Shown here: positions 8,028-14,664 of the stretch, in pieces | Position numbering within the stretch: the first letter of the stretch is position 1 | Layout: each line of letters starts with the position of its first letter | Assembly: GCA_936924235.1 (NCBI GenBank) | Contig: CAKZHN010000173.1 | Span: 1 to 18,887 of the forward strand | Origin: an uncultured Rhodoplanes sp. | GTDB taxonomy: Bacteria; Pseudomonadota; Alphaproteobacteria; Rhizobiales; Xanthobacteraceae | Length of the DNA: 18,887 nucleotides | Reading direction: 5' to 3' | Position numbers and translations under genes: made by a program | The notes under the pieces: generated by a model | Told to the model about the DNA's origin: nothing | Database searches by the model: none | What the model saw: only the letters and a program-made list of their open reading frames with translations

Positions 8028-9254
8028 TCAGGCCGGCGGCATCGGGAACACCGCCTTCGCCGAGGCGAAGGCGGCCGGCAGGATCACCTGGATGTCTTTG
8101 CCCAGCACCTGGGTGTTGACCGGCGCCGCGCCCTGGTTCTGTCCGTTGACGAACTTGGTCGGGCCGTAGGGCATGACATGGCCGCTGAAGGTCGAGCTTT
8201 CCAGCGCGGCGATGATCTTGGCGCGGTCGGCGCTCGCGGCGCGCTCCAGCGCGTCGGCGAGCAGCAGGACGCAGGAATAGTTCATGTAGACTTCGTAGGT
8301 GTAGAACTCGCCCTTGTCCTCGATCTTCTTCTTCAGCGCCAAGGCCTTCGGGCTCTTCGGGTCGAACCAGTGATTGCAGTCCATGATGTACTGCGCGGCC
8401 TCGGGGAATTCCTTGACGAACTTGTAGGACGACGCGGCGCCGCCGAGCACCGAGTAGATGCCCTTCGGCCGGATGCGCTGCTGCTGCATGGTGCGGGCGA
8501 GCAGCACATATTCGTTGTAGTAGTTCGCCGGGATCACGATGTCCGGGTTCTGCGCCCTGATCTTGAGCGCGACGTTGTTGAAGTCGCGGGTCGGCGTCGG
8601 ATGCGAGATGGTCTCGAGCAGCTGGAAGCCGCGCTCGGGCAGCTGCGTGTTCAGGAGCTTGGCGAGACCCGCGCCAAACGCCGAATCCTCGTGAACGATC
8701 ATCACGGTCTTGGCCGGCTTGCCGGCCTGCTCATTGATCGCGACGAGGTTCTCGATCGCGGTCTTGGCGATCACGCCGAAGCCAGGACCGAAGCGGAAGG
8801 TGTTCTTCAGCCCGCGCGTAACGATGCTGTCGACCACGCCGACGTCGACCACGTAGGGCAGGTCGTAGCGCGCCGCGGTCTGGCTCGCCGCAAGGCAGAT
8901 GCCGCTGGCGTAGCCGCCGACCACGGCGGCGACGCCGGCCGCGTTCATCTTTTCGACCTCGGCATTGCCGCCTTCCGGCGTCGACTGCGCGTCGCCCAGC
9001 ATCGGCTCGATCTTGGCGCCGCCCAGCGACTTGATGCCTCCGGCCGCGTTGATCTCCTCGATCGCAAGTTGCGCGCCGATCCGTCCCTGTTGTCCCGAAT
9101 AGGCCAGCGCTCCGGACACAGGATGCAGCACGCCGATCTTGATGGGTGCGCCCTGTGCGCGCAGCACAGCCGGCGCGTGCAACGTGGCGACAACGCCGAG
9201 CGCGGTGGATTGCAGGAACCGGCGGCGGGTGACGGACGAAACCATACGTGACAT
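8028..9254 (-). CDS. ABC transporter periplasmic substrate-binding protein (Leu/Ile/Val-type) with Tat signal
   Basis: This is a 408-residue type 1 periplasmic binding protein. The N-terminus holds a twin-arginine motif, TRRRFLQ (residues 9-15), then a weakly hydrophobic stretch, with likely cleavage after LRA (residue 33). This suggests Tat export of a folded protein. The mature part begins with APIKIGVLHPVSGALAYSGQ, the standard opening of this family, and continues with AIEEINAAGGI. The ATG at 9254 is chosen because a GGGGG run lies about 5 bases upstream and the Tat motif falls at the right distance. ATG 9245 is a possible shorter start, and longer versions would run into the divergent promoter. 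This is the first gene of the minus-strand operon and captures the transported solute. The ligand cannot be predicted from sequence by eye. Confidence 0.92.
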   Translation of the reverse strand: MSRMVSSVTRRRFLQSTALGVVATLHAPAVLRAQGAPIKIGVLHPVSGALAYSGQQGRIGAQLAIEEINAAGGIKSLGGAKIEPMLGDAQSTPEGGNAEVEKMNAAGVAAVVGGYASGICLAASQTAARYDLPYVVDVGVVDSIVTRGLKNTFRFGPGFGVIAKTAIENLVAINEQAGKPAKTVMIVHEDSAFGAGLAKLLNTQLPERGFQLLETISHPTPTRDFNNVALKIRAQNPDIVIPANYYNEYVLLARTMQQQRIRPKGIYSVLGGAASSYKFVKEFPEAAQYIMDCNHWFDPKSPKALALKKKIEDKGEFYTYEVYMNYSCVLLLADALERAASADRAKIIAALESSTFSGHVMPYGPTKFVNGQNQGAAPVNTQVLGKDIQVILPAAFASAKAVFPMPPA

Positions 9255-9272
9255 GCATACCCCCAATGGTCG

Positions 9273-9284
9273 CTCGGCCGAGAC
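9273..9284. promoter_or_regulatory. Palindromic 12-mer CTCGGCCGAGAC upstream of the ABC operon
   Basis: The first ten bases, CTCGGCCGAG, are a perfect palindrome. The site lies 19-30 bases upstream of the binding-protein start. The identical 12-mer occurs at 18659-18670, upstream of the TRAP operon. A shared operator is possible but unproven, and GC-rich palindromes also arise by chance. Confidence 0.3.
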
Positions 9285-9291
9285 TAACATT

Positions 9292-9301
9292 TGTCCGGAC
9301 A
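9292..9301. promoter_or_regulatory. Palindrome TGTCCGGACA, candidate operator in the divergent promoter region
   Basis: This is a perfect 10-base palindrome, preceded by TT, near the middle of the 116-base region between the two divergent operons. GntR-family regulators often bind short palindromes of the TTGT-n-ACA type, so it is a reasonable operator candidate for both operons. An AT-rich TATATTAT stretch at 9308-9315 directly to its right could be a plus-strand -10 element, but no matching -35 box at proper spacing is evident. Confidence 0.3.
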
Positions 9302-9370
9302 GGCTTCTATATTATCGTCACCCCTGAACCTGCCGTGTTTTCACGAACCAGCGCCGAGTTGCCGCAACCT

Positions 9371-10783
9371 ATGAGCAAGCCTCAAACCCTGGTCGACAAG
9401 CTCTGGGCCGCCCATGAAATCGTGCGGCGCGAGGACGGCGAATCCCTGCTTTGGGTCGACCGGCATTACGTGCACGAGGGCTCGTTTCACGCCTTCGGCA
9501 AACTCGCCGAGCGGGGCGTGGTGGTGGCCGAGCCGGGGCTCACCTTCGGGGTAGCCGACCACTACGTGCCGACGCGCGGCTCGCGGACCAATATCGCCAA
9601 TCCCGAGCTGGCCCGCATGGTGCGGCAGGTCGAGGAGAATACGAAAAAGCACGATATCAAGCTGTTCGGGCTCGGCGATCCGCGCCAGGGCATCGTGCAT
9701 GTGGTCGGCCCGGAGCAGGGCCTGACCTTGCCTGGGCTGCTGATTGTCTGTGGCGACAGCCACACCTCGACCCATGGCGCGCTCGGCGCCTACGCGTTCG
9801 GCATTGGTGCCTCGGAAGTCGCCCATGTGCTGATGACGCAGACAATCTGGCAGAAGAAGCCGAAGCTGATGCGCGTCACGGTGGATGGCGAAGCGGCGCC
9901 CGGCATCTCCGGCAAGGACATCGTGCTCGCGATCATCGCGCATATTGGAGCGGATGGTGCGACCGGCGGCGCGCTGGAGTTCGCTGGCTCGGCGATCCGG
10001 GCTCTGTCGATCGAGGGCCGGCTGACGCTCTGCAATATGTCGATCGAGGCTGGCGCGCGCTGCGGCCTGATCGCGCCGGACGAGACGGCCTTCGCCTATC
10101 TCCAAGGCCGGCCCTATGCGCCGAAGGGTGCCGATTTCGACAAGGCTGTCGAAGAATGGTCGACGATGAAGTCGGATGACGGCGCTGCATTCGACAAGGA
10201 CGTCAGGCTCGACGCCAAGGCCATCGCGCCGATCGTCACCTGGGGAACGAGTCCCGAGGACGCACTGCCGATCGACGCCAGCGTGCCCGATCCGGCGCGC
10301 GAGACTGACGAAGCGCGCGCCAAGTATCTGCGTGGTGCGCTGGAATATATGGGTATCTCGCCGGGCAAGAAGCTCACCGACATCGCGGTGGACCGCGTGT
10401 TCATCGGCTCCTGCACCAACTCGCGGATCGAGGATCTTCGCGCGGCGGCTGCCGTGCTCTCGGGCCGCACCAGCAAGGTGCCGGGCCTGGTATCGGCCGG
10501 TTCGACGCTGATCAAGCAGCAGGCCGAGCAGGAAGGGCTCGATCGGATCTTCCGTGACGCCGGTCTGGAGTGGGGCGAGTCCGGCTGCTCGATGTGCGTC
10601 GGCATCAACGGCGACCTCGTGGCGCCGGGCGAGCGCTGCGCCTCGACCACCAACCGCAATTTTCGCGGCCGGCAGGGGCCGGGCGCGCGCACGCATCTGA
10701 TGTCGCCCGCGATGGTGGCGGCCGCGGCAGTGGCCGGTCATCTCGCCGACGTGCGGCCGATGCTTGCCGGACGGAAGGTGTGA
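9371..10783 (+). CDS. Aconitase-family dehydratase large subunit (LeuC-like)
   Basis: This is a 470-residue protein homologous to 3-isopropylmalate dehydratase large subunit (E. coli LeuC is 466). The [4Fe-4S] ligands are C348 in GSCTNSR and C406/C409 in GCSMCVG, and GDSHTSTHGALGAYAFGIG is intact, so an active hydro-lyase is expected. The start ATG 9371 is chosen because the family N-terminus (TLVDKLWAAHEIV) follows directly. The frame is open upstream to 9248, but that stretch covers the promoter region and the divergent gene start. No strong ribosome-binding site is visible. The early segment VHEGSFHAF is one residue shorter than the usual HEVTSPQAF, a hint of a paralogue. With the LeuD-like partner 5 bases downstream it would reversibly hydrate a cis-dicarboxylate. 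The neighbours are catabolic, so leucine biosynthesis is less likely than maleate, citraconate or dimethylmaleate hydration (inference). Confidence 0.9.
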   Translation: MSKPQTLVDKLWAAHEIVRREDGESLLWVDRHYVHEGSFHAFGKLAERGVVVAEPGLTFGVADHYVPTRGSRTNIANPELARMVRQVEENTKKHDIKLFGLGDPRQGIVHVVGPEQGLTLPGLLIVCGDSHTSTHGALGAYAFGIGASEVAHVLMTQTIWQKKPKLMRVTVDGEAAPGISGKDIVLAIIAHIGADGATGGALEFAGSAIRALSIEGRLTLCNMSIEAGARCGLIAPDETAFAYLQGRPYAPKGADFDKAVEEWSTMKSDDGAAFDKDVRLDAKAIAPIVTWGTSPEDALPIDASVPDPARETDEARAKYLRGALEYMGISPGKKLTDIAVDRVFIGSCTNSRIEDLRAAAAVLSGRTSKVPGLVSAGSTLIKQQAEQEGLDRIFRDAGLEWGESGCSMCVGINGDLVAPGERCASTTNRNFRGRQGPGARTHLMSPAMVAAAAVAGHLADVRPMLAGRKV

Positions 10784-10788
10784 CCGCG

Positions 10789-11409
10789 ATGGATAAGTTT
10801 TCGAAGCTCACAGCCACGGCCTGCCCGGTCAACCAGCCGAACCTGAACACCGACCAGATTCTGCCGGCGCGCTATCTGAAATGGACACGCGCCATGGGCA
10901 TCGGCAAGGTGCTGTTCCAGGACCTGCGGTACGACACCGAAGGCAACGAGAAGCCGGAGTTCCCGATCAACAAGCCGGCCTGGCGCAATGCGAAGATCGT
11001 GGTCGGCGCGCGCAACTTCGGTTGCGGCTCGTCGCGCGAGGCCGCGGTCTATGCGCTCTATGACTACGGCGTGCGCTGCGTGATCGCGCCGTCGTTCGGC
11101 GACATCTTCTCGGGCAACGCTGTGCAGAACGGTCTCGTGACCGCCAGCGTCACCGACGACGAGGCGGCCGAGATCATGGAGACGCTCAACCGCACGCCGG
11201 ACCTGCCGGTGACGGTCGACCTCGATCAGCAGACCATCGTCTGCGGCAATAAGACCTACAGCTTCACCATCGATCCGGTGCGAAGGATGCGCCTGCTCAA
11301 CGGCTGGGACGACATCGCACTGACCGAAAGCTTCCGCGACCGTATCGCGTCGTTCAAGGCCGGCGACCGAAGCAAGCGGCCCTGGGCCGCGCCCAATACC
11401 AACGCATGA
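10789..11409 (+). CDS. Aconitase-family dehydratase small subunit (LeuD-like)
   Basis: This is a 206-residue swivelling-domain subunit of LeuD type, of normal length. It carries NTDQILPARYL (20-30) and ARNFGCGSSREAAVYAL, the phosphate/carboxylate-binding GSSRE motif. The specificity loop after PAR reads YLKWT (29-33). Characterised archaeal relatives have YLRTT (homoaconitase) or YLV-type loops (isopropylmalate isomerase), so this loop matches neither. It starts 5 bases after the large-subunit stop, and its TGA overlaps the ATG of the monooxygenase gene (ATGA). The subunits would form a heteromer that adds water to an unsaturated diacid. The family call is firm, the substrate is open. Confidence 0.9.
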   Translation: MDKFSKLTATACPVNQPNLNTDQILPARYLKWTRAMGIGKVLFQDLRYDTEGNEKPEFPINKPAWRNAKIVVGARNFGCGSSREAAVYALYDYGVRCVIAPSFGDIFSGNAVQNGLVTASVTDDEAAEIMETLNRTPDLPVTVDLDQQTIVCGNKTYSFTIDPVRRMRLLNGWDDIALTESFRDRIASFKAGDRSKRPWAAPNTNA

Positions 11410-12605
11410 ACAAGACAGCCAAGGTTCTGATTGCCGGCGCGGGTCCGGTCGGACTCACCGCGGCGTTGCTGCTCGGCAGCAAGGGCATTCCGGTCGTGGT
11501 GCTGGAGGCGCAGGACGCGATCTCCGAGGAGCTTCGCGCCTCGACGTTCCATCCGCCGACGCTCGACATGATGGCGCCTTACGGCGTCACGGCGCGGATG
11601 ATGGAGGCTGGGCTCCTTTGCCCGACCTGGCAGATCAGGCTGCATCCGTCCGGCGACCGCGCGGTGTTCGACCTGTCGGTGCTGAAGGCTGAGACCGATC
11701 ATCCGTACCGGCTGCAATGCGAGCAGTCCAAATATTGCCATTTCGTGCTCGATGCGGTGCGCAAGCTCTCCAGCGTCGACTTGCGCTTTGGCGTGGCGGT
11801 GACGGATATCGAGCAATCGGCGGATGCCGTCACGGTGAAAGCCTCGTCGCCGGACGGCGAGCAGCATTTCACCGCGGATTACGTGATCGGCGCCGACGGC
11901 GCGCGCAGCGCGGTTCGACGCGCCATCGATGTCGACCTGTCCGGCGATATCTATCCCGAGACGACCATTCTCGCGACCACGCTTTATCCGTTCCACGAAA
12001 AGCTCGAAGGATTGTCCAACGTCTCCTATTGCTGGAAACCGGACGGCACCTTCAGCCTGCTGCGCTTGCCTGGCGTCTGGCGCGTCAGTCTCTACGCCCG
12101 CGACGGCCAGACCACCGAGCAGGCACTGGAGGACGAGGCGCAGCAGTCGCTGCTGCACGACATCATCCCTGATGCGGGCCGTATTGAGGTGCTGGAGACG
12201 CGGCCCTATCGCATTCACAAGCGGCTCGCCTCGACTTATCGCAAAGGCCGCGTATTGCTCGCGGGCGACGCCGCGCATCTCAACAGCCCGTCGGGCGGCA
12301 TGGGCATGAACGGCGGCATCCATGACGCATTCAGCCTGTGCGAGAAGATCCTCGCCGTGCTGCAGGACAGCGCCGACGATAGCGTTCTCGACCGCTACGA
12401 ACGCCAGCGGCGGCCGATCGCCGAGGAGGAGATCATCCAGCAGGCGCATCGGAACCGCACGCGGATGCAGGAGCGCGATCCGGCGCGCCGGCGCGCTTTG
12501 CTGGAAGACCTGCAGCGGACGATCGACGATCCGGCGAAACTCAAGGCCTATCTGATGAAGTCGTCGATGATCGACGGGCTGCGCCGCGCCGCGGCCACGG
12601 CATGA
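11406..12605 (+). CDS. FAD-dependent aromatic-type monooxygenase
   Basis: This is a 399-residue flavoprotein of the p-hydroxybenzoate hydroxylase class (group A). The ADP-binding GAGPVG is at residues 11-16 after a beta strand. The DG motif GADGARSAVRR begins at G162. The second FAD motif, LLAGDAAHLNSPSGGMGMNGG, has GD at 287-288. Such enzymes use NAD(P)H and O2 to hydroxylate or oxidatively open an aromatic or pyridine ring in the cytoplasm. The length matches compact members (PHBH, 6-hydroxynicotinate 3-monooxygenase and methyl-hydroxypyridine-carboxylate oxygenase are near 380-400) and not the 550-600-residue phenol hydroxylases. It is translationally coupled to the LeuD-like gene and followed 37 bases later by the Bug receptor. 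The regiospecificity cannot be read from sequence; position in the operon suggests it acts at an early step. Confidence 0.9.
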   Translation: MNKTAKVLIAGAGPVGLTAALLLGSKGIPVVVLEAQDAISEELRASTFHPPTLDMMAPYGVTARMMEAGLLCPTWQIRLHPSGDRAVFDLSVLKAETDHPYRLQCEQSKYCHFVLDAVRKLSSVDLRFGVAVTDIEQSADAVTVKASSPDGEQHFTADYVIGADGARSAVRRAIDVDLSGDIYPETTILATTLYPFHEKLEGLSNVSYCWKPDGTFSLLRLPGVWRVSLYARDGQTTEQALEDEAQQSLLHDIIPDAGRIEVLETRPYRIHKRLASTYRKGRVLLAGDAAHLNSPSGGMGMNGGIHDAFSLCEKILAVLQDSADDSVLDRYERQRRPIAEEEIIQQAHRNRTRMQERDPARRRALLEDLQRTIDDPAKLKAYLMKSSMIDGLRRAAATA

Positions 12606-12642
12606 GAAATGCAAGTTTTGCGCGGCGTGTTCGAACGAGGCT

Positions 12643-13635
12643 ATGACGATGATCTGGAAGCTTTCGCGATCCGCCTTGGTGCTTGGTGTTGTAGTGCTCG
12701 GTGCCGCGTTCGCAGGCTTGGCACGGGCCGATGACTATCCGTCGCGGCCGATCACCATCCTGGTGCCGTTCCCACCGGGCGGCAGCACCGACCTCGTGGT
12801 GCGGCTGGTGGCCAACAAGGTGTCCGAAAGCCTCAAGCAGCCGATCATCATCGAGAACCGCCCGGGCGCGGCTGGCAATGTCGCCGCGATGGCGATCAAG
12901 AACGCTTCGCCCGACGGCTATCTGCTGATGACTGGCCACACCGGCACGCACGCCATCAACCCGACGCTCTACACCGACCTGAAGTTCGATCCGGTCAAGG
13001 ACTTCCAGCCGATCACGGCGCTGATTGCCTTCAACAACATCCTCGTGGTTCCGACCGCGAGCCCGGCGAAGTCCGTCGCCGAGCTCGTCGCATACGCCAA
13101 GACCAGGCCCGAGGGGCTGAGCTATGGTTCGCAGGGTGTCGGCACCGGCGGACATCTGCTCGGCGTGCTGCTTGCCAAGCACGCCCACATCAATCTGGTG
13201 CACGTGCCCTATCGCGGCATCGCGCCGGCCGTGACCGACACGGTCGCGGGTCGGATGGACATGCTGTTCGCGGCCTATCTGTCGACCGGGCCGCATGTCG
13301 AAGCCGGCCGTCTCCGCATGCTGGCCATCGCCGGGACCCAACGGCATCCGCGGATCCCCGACGTGCCGACCATGCCGGAGGTCGGCTATCCGGACGTGCA
13401 GATGCAGCAGTGGTTCGGGCTGTTCGCGCCGGCCGGCACGCCGGCGCCGATCGTGCAGAAGCTCAACGCCGAGTTCGTCAAGGCGCTGCAGAGCAAAGAG
13501 GTGCAGGACACGCTGCTGCCGCAGGCCGCGTTCGTCACGCCGAGCACGCCCGAAGAGCTGGGCGCGATGGTCAAGCGCGACATGGTGCGGCTCGGCCAGG
13601 TCGTGAAGGAGTCGGGCGCCAAGGCGCCGGATTGA
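12643..13635 (+). CDS. Tripartite tricarboxylate transporter receptor (TctC/Bug family)
   Basis: This is a 330-residue periplasmic receptor. It has a Sec signal peptide with likely cleavage after ARA (residue 29). The family opening DDYPSRPITILVPFPPGGSTDLVVR follows, and then IENRPGAAGNVA. The late segment APAGTPAPIVQKLNAEF is also diagnostic. Bug proteins bind carboxylates, amino acids or pyridine carboxylates. No TctA or TctB membrane subunits are present in the window, so it is an orphan, as most Bug proteins are; it may lend its ligand to a distant transporter or act in sensing. A second ATG at 12649 lies 8 bases after an AGG and may be the true start, removing two residues. It sits between the monooxygenase and the racemase-family enzyme in one operon. 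Confidence 0.93.
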   Translation: MTMIWKLSRSALVLGVVVLGAAFAGLARADDYPSRPITILVPFPPGGSTDLVVRLVANKVSESLKQPIIIENRPGAAGNVAAMAIKNASPDGYLLMTGHTGTHAINPTLYTDLKFDPVKDFQPITALIAFNNILVVPTASPAKSVAELVAYAKTRPEGLSYGSQGVGTGGHLLGVLLAKHAHINLVHVPYRGIAPAVTDTVAGRMDMLFAAYLSTGPHVEAGRLRMLAIAGTQRHPRIPDVPTMPEVGYPDVQMQQWFGLFAPAGTPAPIVQKLNAEFVKALQSKEVQDTLLPQAAFVTPSTPEELGAMVKRDMVRLGQVVKESGAKAPD

Positions 13636-13639
13636 TCAC

Positions 13640-14404
13640 ATGTCTCTCGAATACGCCTCACGTGGCCTGGTCGGCATGCTGACGCCGCAGGCCAACACCA
13701 CGGTCGAGCCGGAGTTCAACATCCTCTGGCCGCGCGGCGTTGCGATGATCAATGCGCGGTTGATGAGCGACAAGGCGTCGATCTCGGCGCGGCTGGTCGA
13801 CTATTTCGACAACTATGGCGGGTCGCTGAAGCAGTTCGCCAATGCGCCGGTCGGCGTGGTGGCGGCGGCATGCACCGGCGCCTCGTATCTGGCGGGCCGC
13901 GAGCGCGAGGCCGCGGTCGTGCGCGATATCGCGGAGCGGCACAAGCATCCGTTCATCACGGCGGCGCTGGCCGTGGTCGATGCGCTGACCGTTCTGAAGG
14001 CAAAGCGGATTGGTCTGGTGTCACCCTATCCAGACGATCTCAACAAGGCGAGCGTGGCCTATTGGCAGAGCCACGGCTTCGACGTTGGCGGCGTGGCGCT
14101 GGTGTTCAACGAGAGCAGCACGTTCCATCCGATCTACAGCTTGGGCGGAGCGAACGCTTCGGAGGCGCTGCAAACCCTCAGGGACAAGCCGCTCGATGCG
14201 ATCATCATGCTCGGCACCGGCATGCCGACCTTGCGCCCCATTGCCGACGCGGTCGGCTGGGGCGGACCGCCTGTGATGTCCTGCAATCTCTGTCTCGCCT
14301 GGCGCGTGGTCGAGGCGCTCGACCGCCGCACGCCGAGCCGCGCGGCTTTCGAGTCGTGGCTCGCGGGCGAAGGCTGGGTCTCACGTCTCACCGAGCGGCA
14401 GTAA
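13640..14404 (+). CDS. Asp/Glu racemase-superfamily enzyme, maleate cis-trans isomerase-like
   Basis: This is a 254-residue protein of the superfamily that holds maleate isomerase, arylmalonate decarboxylase, and Asp/Glu and hydantoin racemases. The N-terminus carries NTTVEPEF (19-26), like the substrate-carboxylate loop of maleate isomerases. The first cysteine is C78 in ACTGASY, and the second half holds C215 and C218 in SCNLCLAW. Two facing cysteines, one per half, fit a maleate isomerase or racemase rather than arylmalonate decarboxylase, which keeps only the second. It starts 4 bases after the receptor stop and ends the plus-strand operon. A role in isomerising a maleate-type product next to the LeuCD-like hydratase is plausible. 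Hydantoin or amino acid racemisation alongside HyuAB is the main alternative. Confidence 0.85.
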   Translation: MSLEYASRGLVGMLTPQANTTVEPEFNILWPRGVAMINARLMSDKASISARLVDYFDNYGGSLKQFANAPVGVVAAACTGASYLAGREREAAVVRDIAERHKHPFITAALAVVDALTVLKAKRIGLVSPYPDDLNKASVAYWQSHGFDVGGVALVFNESSTFHPIYSLGGANASEALQTLRDKPLDAIIMLGTGMPTLRPIADAVGWGGPPVMSCNLCLAWRVVEALDRRTPSRAAFESWLAGEGWVSRLTERQ

Positions 14405-14429
14405 ATCCTAGCGTTCGGAAGAACATCCG

Positions 14430-14453
14430 CGCGCGATGCAGACAGATCGCGCG
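14430..14453. other. GC-rich hairpin 26 bases after the end of the plus-strand operon
   Basis: CGCGCGAT (14430-14437) and ATCGCGCG (14446-14453) form a perfect 8-base-pair stem with an 8-base loop. No T-run follows on the plus strand, so it is not a classical intrinsic terminator. It may stabilise the mRNA 3' end or slow the polymerase ahead of the stronger hairpin at 14605. Confidence 0.35.
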
Positions 14454-14604
14454 GGGACTGCAACGAAACGACAGCAATTCTGTCATTAAACGATTGCAGA
14501 TCGAGTCAATGATGCCCGCGCCGATCACAAGCAGCGGGCGTATATTTGTGCTGCTGTGAGGGCCCGCTCGCAACGCCCGGAAGCGTTTGATGCGCGAGGA
14601 AATA

Positions 14605-14636
14605 GCGGCTGGTGCGGGTTTTTCCCGGCCAGCCGC
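14605..14636. terminator. Convergent-junction hairpin, probable bidirectional terminator
   Basis: GCGGCTGG (14605-14612) pairs with CCAGCCGC (14629-14636). An inner CGGG/CCCG stem closes a five-T loop. The hairpin sits 28 bases past the stop of the minus-strand oxidoreductase and about 200 bases past the end of the plus-strand operon. T-rich flanks on both sides are short (GTTTCTTCC on plus, TATTTCC on minus). The placement between convergent genes supports a terminator role; tail quality is moderate. Confidence 0.55.
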
Positions 14637-14664
14637 ACGTTTCTTCCGGACAACCAAAAAGCGT

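Noticed and set aside
7884..9251. 455-residue plus-strand frame opposite the ABC binding protein and livH
   Set aside because: Antisense to two well-supported genes, composition rich in Arg/Asp/His/Val without family features.
9248..9370. 41-residue N-terminal extension of the LeuC-like protein
   Set aside because: It would cover the divergent promoter region and overlap the binding-protein start, and it has no counterpart in the family.
9341..10741. 466-residue minus-strand frame opposite the LeuC-like gene
   Set aside because: The sense strand carries all Fe-S ligands and family motifs; the antisense frame has none.
11256..12614. 452-residue minus-strand frame opposite the FAD monooxygenase
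   Set aside because: The plus strand encodes intact FAD-binding motifs; the minus frame is a GC shadow.
11406..14404. Aerobic nicotinate degradation (nic) cluster
   Set aside because: A compact FAD monooxygenase and a maleate isomerase-like protein fit NicC and NicE loosely, but no NicX dioxygenase, NicD or NicF amidohydrolase or NicAB hydroxylase is present in the window.
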